NCBI RefSeq assembly: GCF_030816715.1
Contig: NZ_JAUSYH010000001.1
Location: 1,302,001-1,366,000 of the forward strand
DNA length: 64,000 nt
Source: Streptomyces achromogenes
GTDB taxonomy: Bacteria > Actinomycetota > Actinomycetes > Streptomycetales > Streptomycetaceae
Direction of reading: 5' to 3'
Shown: positions 16,280-24,941 of the stretch, piece by piece
Position numbering within the stretch: position 1 is the stretch's first letter
Layout: every line of letters begins with the position of its first letter
The notes under the pieces: generated by a model
What the model was told of the DNA's origin: nothing
Databases searched by the model: none
The model's input: only the letters and a program-made list of their open reading frames with translations
Made by a program: the position numbers and the translations under genes

Positions 16280-17764
16280 TCACCTGTTCTCGGAGGCGGC
16301 TTCCTTGCCGAGCGGCGGGGGGACGACCACGACCGGGACGCCGTCGGACGCCTCCGGGCTCACGGAACCCGACGGGCCCGCAGAAGACGCCGGGCTCACC
16401 GGACCCGCCGGGCTCGCGGCTCCCTCCGTCGTCTCCGGCTCCGCCGGCTCCTCTTCGGCCTCGGCGACGACCTCGCCGTCCAGGACCTTCTTCGCCCGCT
16501 CCACGTCCAGCGCGCCCTCCCAGCGGGAGACGGCGAAGACCGCCACGCAGTTGCCGAGCAGGTTGGTGACGACGCGCATCGAGTCCATGATGCGGTCGAC
16601 GCCCAGCAACAGGGCCACGGCGCCGGCGGGGATGGCCCCCAGCGAGGAGGCGGTCGCGGACAGGGCGAGGAAGGCCGACCCGGGGATGCCGGCCATGCCC
16701 TTGCTGGTGAGCATGAGGACCAGGACCACGGTGATCTGCTGGCTCATACTGAGGTCCACGCCGACGGCCTGGGCGATGAACAGCGTCCCGATGGACAGGT
16801 AGAGCGACGCGCCGTCGAGGTTGAAGGAGTACCCCGTGGGCAGCACCAGGCCCACGGCGTCCTCGCGGGCGCCCGCCTTACGCAGCTTCTGCATCACGCG
16901 CGGCATGACGGACTCGGTGGAGGCCGTGCCGAGCGCGAGCAGCAGCTCCTCGCGGATGTAGCGCAGGAACTTCCACAGGCTCAGCCCCGTGACCAGGCGC
17001 AGGGCGACCGCCAGCAGCGTGACGAACAGGGCCGCGGCCGCGTAGCACAGGATGATCAGCTTGCCGTAGGTCTCGATCACGCCGAGGCCGTAGTTGCCGA
17101 TCAGGACGGCCATCGCACCGAACACGGCGATCGGCGCGAGCCGCATGACGAAGCCGACGATCGCGAAGATGATCTCCTGGGCCTGTTCGACGGCCGGCAG
17201 CACCTTGGGCACCTTGGTGTGGCCGAGGTGCAGCAGCGCGGCACCCACCAGGCAGGCCAGGATGAGCACTTGGAGCAGAGAGTTCTCCGCGAAGGCGCCG
17301 ACGAAACTGGTGGGCAGCGAGTGCACGATGAACTCGGTGGTCGTGGGCAGCGACCCGCCGCCCGTCTTGGCGTCCACCGCCGAGGCGTCGAGCGTGGCCG
17401 GGTCGACGTTCATCCCCGAACCCGGCCGGACGACATTGGCGGCCAGCAGTCCGATCAGCAGGGCGAGCGTGCTCGCGACCTCGAACCAGATCAGGGCCTT
17501 GAGCCCGATACGGCCGAACGCCTTCAGGTCTCCGGCCTTGGCGATGCCGACGACGACCACGCAGAACACCAGAGGCGAGATGATCGTCTTGATCAGCCGC
17601 GTGAAGCCGTCGCCGAGCGGCTGCAGATCCGTGGCCACGTCGGGCCACAGCTTTCCGACGACGACGCCGAGCACGAGCGCGCAGGCGACCTGCGCGAAGA
17701 GTGAGGTACGCAGTATGCGTGCGACGCGTCGCGGCGGGGACGGGACGGACGACGGCACGGGCAC
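16280..17764 (-). CDS. dctA: C4-dicarboxylate:cation symporter DctA
   Basis: A 494-residue membrane protein of the DAACS family with 8-9 helices and re-entrant loops. Typical blocks are TRLIKTIISPLVFCVVVVGIA, GTASTESVMPR (substrate loop), LPTGYSFNLDGASLYLS and the GIPGSAFLALSATAS motif. It imports succinate, fumarate and malate with protons or sodium. The C-terminal 70 residues are an unusual Pro/Ser/Glu-rich low-complexity tail ending in VVVVPPPLGKEA. Upstream, an inverted repeat TACGGAA-N6-TTCCGTA at 17813-17832 may be its operator. Confidence 0.93.
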   Translation of the reverse strand: MPVPSSVPSPPRRVARILRTSLFAQVACALVLGVVVGKLWPDVATDLQPLGDGFTRLIKTIISPLVFCVVVVGIAKAGDLKAFGRIGLKALIWFEVASTLALLIGLLAANVVRPGSGMNVDPATLDASAVDAKTGGGSLPTTTEFIVHSLPTSFVGAFAENSLLQVLILACLVGAALLHLGHTKVPKVLPAVEQAQEIIFAIVGFVMRLAPIAVFGAMAVLIGNYGLGVIETYGKLIILCYAAAALFVTLLAVALRLVTGLSLWKFLRYIREELLLALGTASTESVMPRVMQKLRKAGAREDAVGLVLPTGYSFNLDGASLYLSIGTLFIAQAVGVDLSMSQQITVVLVLMLTSKGMAGIPGSAFLALSATASSLGAIPAGAVALLLGVDRIMDSMRVVTNLLGNCVAVFAVSRWEGALDVERAKKVLDGEVVAEAEEEPAEPETTEGAASPAGPVSPASSAGPSGSVSPEASDGVPVVVVPPPLGKEAASENR

Positions 17765-17812
17765 TCCTAGGGGCGCGGTGGCACACAGAAGCGAGGAGGG
17801 GTACTTCTGCGA

Positions 17813-17832
17813 TACGGAAAGCGAATTCCGTA
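17813..17832. promoter_or_regulatory. Candidate operator upstream of dctA
   Basis: TACGGAA (17813-17819), a 6-bp spacer, and TTCCGTA (17826-17832), lying 49-68 bp before the dctA start. The GGAA/TTCC half-site arrangement resembles IclR-family operators. No IclR gene is in the window. Confidence 0.6.
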
Positions 17833-18032
17833 GCGATCACTTTGGAGGCCATGACGACAGCGCACAAGACCCCCGTGTTGCCAATCTGTAAATCCCGTCG
17901 CCCGAGACTCATCGCTCGCACCACCGTCCGGGACACCCGACGATCCCCCGTCTGCGCCCCCTCCCCCGCCGCCGGTCGGGGGCCGCGGCAGCTCGTGGAG
18001 CCGTACGGCCGGCCCTGTCTCCACCGCAAGCA

Positions 18033-18791
18033 CTAGGTCTTCAACGCGGCCCTGTCACCCATGGCCACCACCGGATGCCGCTCCGGGTCGAGCGTGCGCA
18101 ACAGGTACTCCATCGCGGCCCCGGACAGGCTGACGCAGGCCGACGTGCCGCTTCCGTGGTCCATGTGCAGCCAGATGCCGCCGCCCTTCTCCTCACCCTC
18201 GGGCCGCGTCGGATCGTCCGGCGGGGCGCCCTTGACGCGGTTGTAGTCGATGGCGATGACGTAGTCGAAGTCGTGCCAGTGCGAACGCGCCCACCAGCGT
18301 GGCGCCGCGAAGGCGGCGGACCGCGTGTAGGGGAGCCTGCTCCCCGGGTCGGCCAGGACGCCGCCCGCGTCGGTGAGGGTGAACACGCCGACCGGACTGC
18401 GGTTGTCGCCGGCCCGGTGCCCTGGCGTCCACCCCTTCTTGCCGTTGTGCCCCGGCCAGCTTCGGACGCGCACCCAGTTCGGGCCACGCTTGACGTAGAG
18501 GACGACGGTGGAGCCGGCCGCGTCCTTCCCGTCGCCGTAGACCGCCACGACCTGACGTGTATCCGTGGGAATCCGCCGCTGCCACCGGGTCCCTACGCCC
18601 GGGATCCGGGGAGCGGCGGTCACTTTCGGCGGGACGTCACCGCCACCGCCGCCACCGCCGCCGCTTCCGTCGCCCCCATTGCCGCCCGTCGGGTCGCCAC
18701 CGGTCGCGTCGCCGCAGGCGAACGACGCCGCGAACAGGAGAGCGAACACCGCCAAGGCGGTTCCCGCGCTCCGCACTTCACCATGTCGCAT
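18033..18791 (-). CDS. Secreted L,D-transpeptidase-like (YkuD) protein
   Basis: A 252-residue exported protein. The N-terminus has a hydrophobic signal (ALAVFALLFAASFAC) whose Cys could be lipidated, although the lipobox is not canonical, then a Gly-rich linker. The catalytic domain has NRSPVGVFTL, HWHDFDYVIAIDYN and the YkuD-type active site IWLHMDHGSGTSACVSLS, with the His and nucleophilic Cys. It probably remodels or anchors to peptidoglycan. An ABC exporter gene lies divergently 253 bp away, past a C-rich tract. Confidence 0.85.
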   Translation of the reverse strand: MRHGEVRSAGTALAVFALLFAASFACGDATGGDPTGGNGGDGSGGGGGGGGDVPPKVTAAPRIPGVGTRWQRRIPTDTRQVVAVYGDGKDAAGSTVVLYVKRGPNWVRVRSWPGHNGKKGWTPGHRAGDNRSPVGVFTLTDAGGVLADPGSRLPYTRSAAFAAPRWWARSHWHDFDYVIAIDYNRVKGAPPDDPTRPEGEEKGGGIWLHMDHGSGTSACVSLSGAAMEYLLRTLDPERHPVVAMGDRAALKT

Positions 18792-18974
18792 CGGGTCAGG
18801 CTCGCATCACTTTCCGGACTTTCGGGGAAGGTTACGGACATCATGACTCCATCGGACGGCTGCCGGATTCCGCCGCCGCGATGGAAAACCGGTTGATTCT
18901 GACCACCCTGCGCCGTCAACCTTGCACGGTTTGCTGCCGCTTCCCGCAAAGCCGTCCGTCGCCATTCCGGTTGT

Positions 18975-19020
18975 CCCTCCCCTCCCCCCTCCCCCCTCCC
19001 CGCCCCCTCCCCATCCCCCC
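18975..19020. repeat. 46-nt polypyrimidine tract (G-quadruplex-capable on the minus strand)
   Basis: Runs of 3-6 C separated by single T, A or G residues. The minus strand therefore has at least six G-runs of three or more with one-base loops, which satisfies the usual G-quadruplex pattern. It lies 25 bp before the start codon of the plus-strand exporter and 184 bp upstream of the minus-strand transpeptidase. Confidence 0.8.
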
Positions 19021-19044
19021 TCTGACTCGAGCCACTGGGACGTC

Positions 19045-20919
19045 ATGCAGATCCAAGACCTTCCGTATCCCGACCCTGGTGTGCCGGACGTACGCTCGGG
19101 CCCCCGCTTCCTGTGGTGGCTCGGCCGCAACCAGCTGGGCGGCCAGCTCAAGGCCCTCGCCTGGGGTCTGCTGCACTTCGTCGCCGTCTCCGCGCAGCCG
19201 TTCTGCGTCGGGTTCGCCATCGAGGCCGTCGTCGACCGCTCCGGAACCCGACTGGCCCTCACCGGCGGCGTGATGGCTCTGTGCGGTGCCGCGACCGCGA
19301 TCGGCGACACCTTCCTGCACCGCGCCGCCGTCACCAACTGGATCACCGCCGCCGCACGGGTCCAGCAGCTGCTCGCCCGCAAGGCCTCGCACCTCGGCTC
19401 CGCGCTGACCCGGCGCGTCGCGGCCGGCGAGGTCGTGGCGGTCTCCACGGGCGACGTCGAGAAGATCGGCTGGTTCGTGGAGGCCGTGTCCCGCTTCACC
19501 GCCGCCGCGATCACGGTGCTGCTGGTCTGCGTCGGCCTGGTCGTGTACCAGCCGGCGCTCGGCGTCGTGGTCGCCGTGGGCCTGCCCGCTCTGGCCCTGG
19601 CGGTCCTGCCCCTGCTGCCCAGGGCGACCCAGCGGGCCGACCACCAGCGCGAGAAGGCCGGACGCGCCACCGAACTCGCCTCGGACACCGTGGCCGGCCT
19701 GCGGGTGCTGCGTGGCATCGGCGGCGAGGAACTCTTCCTCGAGCGCTACCGCAGCGCCTCGCAGGAGGTCCGGCACGCGGCCGTGCGCAGCGCACGCATG
19801 TGGTCGCTGATCAGCGCCATCCAGGTACTGATGCCGGGCCTGCTCCTGATCGCGGTCGTCGTCTACGGCGTCCACCTGGCCCGCGAGGGTCGTATCTCCG
19901 TCGGCGAACTCGTCACGGTCTACAGCTCCGTGATGGTCCTGACCTACCCGCTCAGGCACTTCGAGGAGATCGCGATGGCCTACTCGTTCTCCCGCCCGTC
20001 GGCGACCCGGGCCGCCGGCGTGCTGTCCCTCGAGCGGGCCAAGGACATCGGCGGGTCGCGGCCGGCCGACGCCCCCTCGGGCGACCTGTACGACCCGGCG
20101 ACCGGTCTCCTCGCCCCGGCCTCGCAGCTGACCGCCGTGGTGTGCGGCGACCCGGACGCGGCCGGACGGCTGGCGGAACGCCTCGGCGGACACCCCTCGG
20201 AGAACGGCCCGTCGGTCCTGCTCGGCGGCGTCCCGCTGGACGAACTGCCGCTGGACTCGGCGCGATCGGCCGTCCTCGTCCAGGACAAGGACCCCGTGCT
20301 GCTGTCCGGTTCGCTGCGCGACCTGCTCGACGTACCCGCCTCCGGCGCGGTCGACACGCAGGCCGCGCTGGCCGCCGCCCAGTGCGGCGACGTCCTCGAC
20401 GCGCTCGTCCAGGGCTCGTTCGACGCCGACGACCCGATGGACGCCCGCATCACCGAACGCGGCCGGTCCCTGTCCGGCGGGCAGCGCCAACGCCTCGCAC
20501 TGGCACGCTCGTTGTACACGGACCCCGAGGTTCTCGTCCTCGACGAGCCGACCTCCGCCGTCGACTCGCACACCGAGGCCCGCATCGCCGAGAGCATGCG
20601 CGACCTGCGCGAGGGACGCACGACCGTCGTGTTCACGTCCTCTCCGCTGCTGCTGGACCGTGCCGACCGCGTCGTGCTCGTGCACGAGGGCGAGGCCGTC
20701 GCGATCGGCGCACACCGCGAGTTGCTGCACTCCGAGCCCCGGTACCGGGCCGTGGTGACCCGGGAGACCGACGAGGAGGCCGCCCGGGGAACGGGCCCCG
20801 TATCCGTGGCGGGCGGAGCACCGGACACCGGGCAGGCGCCCCTGAACGATGTGTTGAAGAACCTGGAAGCCGACGAACTCGCACGCGACGAGCTCGAAGA
20901 GATCGAGGAGACGGCATGA
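19045..20919 (+). CDS. ABC exporter subunit with degenerate Walker A, heterodimer partner 1
   Basis: A 624-residue half-transporter, six helices then an NBD. The Walker A position (about 365) reads TAVVCGDPDAAGRLAERL, lacking the G-K-S/T of a P-loop. The signature LSGGQRQRLALARSL and Walker B VLVLDEPTSAVD are intact. The H-loop position reads VVFTSSPLLL with no His. ATP should therefore be hydrolysed only at the site formed by this subunit's signature and the partner's P-loop. ATG 19045 is the likely start, although the leader is a C-rich tract with only GGGA before it. The stop overlaps the next start (ATGA), so the genes are translationally coupled. Confidence 0.9.
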   Translation: MQIQDLPYPDPGVPDVRSGPRFLWWLGRNQLGGQLKALAWGLLHFVAVSAQPFCVGFAIEAVVDRSGTRLALTGGVMALCGAATAIGDTFLHRAAVTNWITAAARVQQLLARKASHLGSALTRRVAAGEVVAVSTGDVEKIGWFVEAVSRFTAAAITVLLVCVGLVVYQPALGVVVAVGLPALALAVLPLLPRATQRADHQREKAGRATELASDTVAGLRVLRGIGGEELFLERYRSASQEVRHAAVRSARMWSLISAIQVLMPGLLLIAVVVYGVHLAREGRISVGELVTVYSSVMVLTYPLRHFEEIAMAYSFSRPSATRAAGVLSLERAKDIGGSRPADAPSGDLYDPATGLLAPASQLTAVVCGDPDAAGRLAERLGGHPSENGPSVLLGGVPLDELPLDSARSAVLVQDKDPVLLSGSLRDLLDVPASGAVDTQAALAAAQCGDVLDALVQGSFDADDPMDARITERGRSLSGGQRQRLALARSLYTDPEVLVLDEPTSAVDSHTEARIAESMRDLREGRTTVVFTSSPLLLDRADRVVLVHEGEAVAIGAHRELLHSEPRYRAVVTRETDEEAARGTGPVSVAGGAPDTGQAPLNDVLKNLEADELARDELEEIEETA

Positions 20920-22697
20920 TCGGCGTGGCGCCGCCCGCCTACGACCCGGCAGCACCGACGACGGCGAACACCCTGCCCGTCGGAGCCCCCGCGACCGTAC
21001 GCGCCTACGTGGCCGAACTCCTGCGTCGGCACCGGCGCGCCTTCCTGCTCCTCCTGCTCGTCAACACCGTCGCGACGGTCGCCTCCATGGTGGGCCCCTG
21101 GCTGCTCGGCGACACGGTGGAACGGCTGTCGGAAGGAGCACCGGAACTGCACCTCGGGCTCACCGCGACGCTGTTCGTGCTCGCCCTGGCCGTCCAGGCC
21201 GCCTTCGTACGGCAGGTACGGCTGCGCGGCGCGATGCTCGGCGAACGGATGCTGGCCGACCTGCGCGAGGACTTCCTCGTCCGGTCGGTCCGGCTGCCGC
21301 CCGGCGTGCTCGAGCGGGCGGGAACGGGCGACCTGCTGTCCCGCATCACCACGGACATCGACCGGCTGGCCAACGCGATGCGGGAGGCCGTGCCCCAGCT
21401 CACGATCGGCGTGATGTGGGCCCTGCTGCTGCTCGGCGGACTCGTGATCACCTCGCCTCCGCTGGCACCCGCGGTGCTCATCGCGGTGCCGCTGCTGGTG
21501 GTCGGATGCCGCTGGTACTACAGGCGGGCGCCGGCAGGGTACCGCTCCGAGGCCGCCGGCTACGCGGCTGTGGCCGCCGCCCTCGCCGAGACCGTGGACG
21601 CGGGCCGCACCGTCGAGGCCCACCGTCTCGGCGAGCGCCGCATCGCGCTTTCGGAGCAGCGCATCCAGCAGTGGACGGCGTGGGAGCGCTACACCCTGTG
21701 GCTGCGGTCCGTGCTCTTCCCGGTGATCAACATGGTGCACGTCACCGTGCTCGGCTCGGTCCTCATGCTCGGCGGGGCGTTCGTGCTGCAGGGCTGGATC
21801 GACGTCGGTCAGCTCACGACCGGCGCACTGCTGGCGCAGATGCTCGTCGACCCGGTGAACCTCATCCTGCGCTGGTACGACGAGCTCCAGGTGGCCCAGG
21901 TGTCGCTGGCGCGCCTCGTCGGTGTGCGCGACATCGAGCCGGACGCCGGGGACACCGGGGTGGCGCCGGACGGTCGCGACGTACTCGCGGACCAGGTCCA
22001 CTTCGGCTACCGCGAGGGCGTCGACGTGCTGCGCAAGGTGTCCCTCGAAGTGTCCCCCGGCACCCGGCTGGCGCTGGTCGGCCCGTCCGGCGCGGGCAAG
22101 TCCACCCTGGGTCGGCTGCTCGCCGGGATCTACGCGCCCCGCGACGGCCGGGTCACCCTGGGCGGGGCCGAGCTGTCGCAGATGACCGCCGAACGGGTTC
22201 GCTCGCACGTGGCGCTCGTCAACCAGGAGCACCACGTCTTCGTCGGCGCCCTGCGCGACAACCTCCGGCTCGCCCGCACCGACGCCGAGGACGCCGAACT
22301 GTGGGCGGCCCTGGGCGCCGTCGACGCGGACGGCTGGGCGCGGGCCCTGGACAACGGTCTCGACACCGAGGTCGGCTCCGGCGGCGTGCTGCTCACACCG
22401 GCGCAGGCCCAGCAGATCGCACTGGCCCGGTTGGTGCTGGCCGACCCGCACACGCTGGTCCTGGACGAGGCGACCTCGCTGCTCGACCCCCGCGCCGCAC
22501 GCCACCTCGAACGGTCCCTGGCCCGCGTCCTGGAGGGCCGCACCGTGGTCGCCATCGCCCACCGTCTGCACACCGCGCACGACGCCGACGTCATCGCCGT
22601 CGTCGAGAACGGCAGGATCAGCGAGCTCGGCAGCCATACGGAGCTGGTCGCGGCGGACGGGGCCTACGCGGCCCTCTGGCGTTCGTGGCACGGATGA
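20916..22697 (+). CDS. ABC exporter subunit with degenerate signature motif, heterodimer partner 2
   Basis: A 593-residue half-transporter. Walker A GPSGAGKST, Q-loop ALVNQEHHVFVGAL, Walker B TLVLDEATSLLD and H-loop AIAHRLHTAHD are canonical. The signature, however, is LTPAQAQQIALARL instead of LSGGQ. It complements the upstream subunit, which has a good signature but no P-loop. The start overlaps the previous stop by ATGA. The substrate is unknown; there is no toxin or peptide gene next to it. Confidence 0.92.
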   Translation: MIGVAPPAYDPAAPTTANTLPVGAPATVRAYVAELLRRHRRAFLLLLLVNTVATVASMVGPWLLGDTVERLSEGAPELHLGLTATLFVLALAVQAAFVRQVRLRGAMLGERMLADLREDFLVRSVRLPPGVLERAGTGDLLSRITTDIDRLANAMREAVPQLTIGVMWALLLLGGLVITSPPLAPAVLIAVPLLVVGCRWYYRRAPAGYRSEAAGYAAVAAALAETVDAGRTVEAHRLGERRIALSEQRIQQWTAWERYTLWLRSVLFPVINMVHVTVLGSVLMLGGAFVLQGWIDVGQLTTGALLAQMLVDPVNLILRWYDELQVAQVSLARLVGVRDIEPDAGDTGVAPDGRDVLADQVHFGYREGVDVLRKVSLEVSPGTRLALVGPSGAGKSTLGRLLAGIYAPRDGRVTLGGAELSQMTAERVRSHVALVNQEHHVFVGALRDNLRLARTDAEDAELWAALGAVDADGWARALDNGLDTEVGSGGVLLTPAQAQQIALARLVLADPHTLVLDEATSLLDPRAARHLERSLARVLEGRTVVAIAHRLHTAHDADVIAVVENGRISELGSHTELVAADGAYAALWRSWHG

Positions 22698-23057
22698 GGA
22701 GGTACGCGCCTCGCCCGGAAACCCGCCGCCGCGGTACGTGAACCGGCAGGCGCCCGTGGTGTCCCCGGCGCGGGTGCCACCCGCGCCGGTTCCGGGGGCA
22801 CCGAAGGAGCGGGGCTCGGCGCGAGCACTCGCTGGTCGCGGCCGCGCCGCCGCCGAGCGGGCGCGGTGGCGGCGCCGCGCCGAGCGGTCTGGCGTTGCGG
22901 GGAACCGATCAGGGGTGGAACGCTGGATATCGGCACCCGTGCGGGCGACCGTCGGGATCCATCCGGAAAGACACGACGAGACCGGCCGGTGCCCCGTGCG
23001 GCGGCAGCCCGTCGCCGACCGCGGTGAGATCGGGCCAGTCACCCCCTGGAGGTAGCC
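22698..23057. other. Intergenic region between exporter and DUF5709 genes
   Basis: Apart from the hairpin at 22758-22802 and a ribosome site (GGAGG) just before 23058, I see nothing I can support. A 105-codon plus-strand frame here is Arg/Pro-rich with no recognisable domain. Confidence 0.5.
22758..22802 (+). terminator. Hairpin after the heterodimeric exporter
   Basis: CCGGCGCGGG (22765-22774) pairs perfectly with 22780-22789 around TGCCA; outer GGTG/CACC can extend the stem. It starts about 60 bp after the exporter stop. Confidence 0.7.
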
Positions 23058-23528
23058 GTGACCAGCGCCGACGGATGGGGAGACGATGTCTACCAGCCCG
23101 ACTCCTCCGACATCCAGGACGACGCGGGGCTGCTCGACGCGGAGGACACCCTGGAGGACGACGGCGTCGACGACCCGCTCGACCGCGGCTGGTCCCCTCC
23201 GGACCGGCCCTGGGCCGTGGAACACGACGGGGTGACCGCCGCGGAGCGCCACCGGGGAGAGACTCTGGACCAGCGGCTCGCGGAGGAACGCCCCGACCTC
23301 GCAGTACCCGACGGTGACGGTCTGGGCGACTGCGACGGCACCGACGGGGAACTCCTCGACAACGAGGTCGGAGCCGCACGCTCCGGCCGGCTCGTGGCGC
23401 CCGACGAGGGGGCCCACGAGGACGAGGAGAGCGCGCTGGTCGCCACGGACGTGGGCATCGACGGGGCGGCCGCGTCGGCGGAGGAGGCCGCCATGCACAT
23501 CGTCGACGAGGACGCCCTGTCCGGTTGA
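23058..23528 (+). CDS. DUF5709-family acidic protein
   Basis: A 156-residue, very acidic soluble protein with no signal or membrane segment. Typical phrases are DDVYQPDSSDIQDDAGLLDAEDTLEDD, the DPLDRGWSPPDRPW block, and a C-terminal SAEEAAMHIVDED. The family is common in actinobacteria and has no known function. The GTG start has GGAGG about 7 nt upstream. The L31 gene follows 84 bp later on the same strand. Confidence 0.85.
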   Translation: MTSADGWGDDVYQPDSSDIQDDAGLLDAEDTLEDDGVDDPLDRGWSPPDRPWAVEHDGVTAAERHRGETLDQRLAEERPDLAVPDGDGLGDCDGTDGELLDNEVGAARSGRLVAPDEGAHEDEESALVATDVGIDGAAASAEEAAMHIVDEDALSG

Positions 23529-23612
23529 CCCCCGCCGGGTCGACCGGCCCGTTCGCGGCGGGCCGCCGCGACCGCCATCGCCACCGCCACCGCCACCGCA
23601 CGAGGAGCGCGC

Positions 23613-23870
23613 ATGCAGCAGGACCAGCAGCCCGACTACCACCCGGTCGTCTTCCGCGACCGCACCGCCGGCTACGCCTTCCTGACCCGGTCCACCGCGA
23701 CCAGCGAACAGACGATCGAGTGGGACGACGGCGAGACCTACCCGGTGGTGGACGTGGAGATCTCCTCGGAGAGCCACCCCTTCTTCACCGGCAAGTCGCG
23801 CACCGTGGACACCGAGGGGCGCGTCGCCCGCTTCGAGCGCCGCTACGGCGACGGTGGGGCGATGACCTGA
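23613..23870 (+). CDS. rpmE2: 50S ribosomal protein L31 type B
   Basis: An 85-residue protein: [13 protein letters not shown] start, [13 protein letters not shown], a [33 protein letters not shown] block. It lacks the CxxC zinc ligands of type A L31, so it is the zinc-independent form normally used under zinc starvation. GAGGAG lies just upstream of the ATG. I do not see an AT-rich Zur box in front of it. A short (CGCCAC)n tract precedes it at about 23573-23600. Confidence 0.94.
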   Translation: MQQDQQPDYHPVVFRDRTAGYAFLTRSTATSEQTIEWDDGETYPVVDVEISSESHPFFTGKSRTVDTEGRVARFERRYGDGGAMT

Positions 23871-24001
23871 GCCGCGGCGGCCGCCGGGTCCACGGACGGT
23901 GTCGCAGCCGGGTGGACGGACGGTCCCGCCGCCGGGCCGCCGGACGATGCCGCGGCCGGCCGCCCCGGCGGAGCCACCGGTCGGATGTACGGCGTTACGG
24001 G

Positions 24002-24796
24002 TCAGATGTAGTTGAGGGCGGCTGCCCCGCCCACTCCCCCGAGCACCATGAACACGGGCATCAGCACCTTCAGCTCGACCCAGCTGCCCGCCCGGAACCG
24101 CATCACCTTGGGCGGGCCGATCGGGTACCAGCGCTTGCGCCCGATCGGGATGGGCCACAGCACCGGACAACCCGAGACGGTCAGGGCGTCCCCGATGTCG
24201 TGCACCAGGGCGCCGAGCACGATGGGCAGCCCCAGCCACAGGTACTCCTGGCCGGGCTGGGTGAACAGCCAGGCCGAGCCGTTTCCGGGCTTGTCCAGAA
24301 CGCCGGCCAGGATCCACGCGCTGGTCGCGGCGAGCAGCCACACCAGGACGTCGCTGCTGGAGCCCCGGGCGGCCCGCCACAGCAGGCCCTCGATCGCCAG
24401 CACCATGTGCACGAAGAGGAGACCCAGCACCGCCCAGCGGCCACCGGTGATCGCCAGCGCCGAGGCGCCCGCGCCGATCATGACCGCCCACAGCCAGGTG
24501 TGCGTGAGCGTGCGGTGCCCGCCGGAGCGGCGCGGGTCGCCCTGCTTCCTGGTGGACTTGTAGACGGCGTAGGAGAGCTTGTCGACGATCTCGCACAGCC
24601 AGCGTGAGACGGGACCGAAGGACCGGGAGATGGTGGCGGCCTTGTGGTCGAGATCCGGCGCGAGCGCGGCGCCGGCGCAGATCAGCGCACCGGCGAGCAG
24701 GACCGGCCACGGCATGGTGTGTCCGGCCGCGGCCGCGGCCGCACCGACGCCGAGCCAGGCGGCGGCGCCCGACAGTGAGTGTGCTGGTCCCATCAT
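24002..24796 (-). CDS. YdjM-like membrane-bound metal-dependent hydrolase family protein
   Basis: A 264-residue membrane protein. The N-terminal MMGPAHSLSGAAAWLG has the conserved HS; then LAPDLDHKAATISRSFGPVSR and GGHRTLTHTWLWA carry the DxDH and HRxxTH motifs of the family. Several helices follow, with LGALVHDIGDALT providing another His-Asp pair. The family is annotated as membrane-bound metal-dependent hydrolase with no defined substrate. It is divergent from the Ski2-like helicase gene across a 145-bp gap. Confidence 0.87.
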   Translation of the reverse strand: MMGPAHSLSGAAAWLGVGAAAAAAGHTMPWPVLLAGALICAGAALAPDLDHKAATISRSFGPVSRWLCEIVDKLSYAVYKSTRKQGDPRRSGGHRTLTHTWLWAVMIGAGASALAITGGRWAVLGLLFVHMVLAIEGLLWRAARGSSSDVLVWLLAATSAWILAGVLDKPGNGSAWLFTQPGQEYLWLGLPIVLGALVHDIGDALTVSGCPVLWPIPIGRKRWYPIGPPKVMRFRAGSWVELKVLMPVFMVLGGVGGAAALNYI

Positions 24797-24941
24797 GGCC
24801 CTTGCCCGCCCTATCCCTCATGTACCGCTGTCCAGTTGACCGGGCGCGATGACGCTCCGTCGGCGACACAGCGTAGCTGCCATGATCTTCTCGTCGGGAT
24901 CCGATTCCCCTCTCCGGACCGGGGGCAGGCAAGATGGGGTC

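Noticed and set aside
22738..23055. A possible 105-residue protein between the exporter and DUF5709 genes
   Set aside because: Arg/Pro-rich composition, no ribosome site, no recognisable domain, and it overlaps the terminator hairpin.
23573..23600. (CGCCAC)n tract as a Zur-controlled element for rpmE2
   Set aside because: Zur boxes are AT-rich palindromes; this is a simple GC repeat with no dyad.
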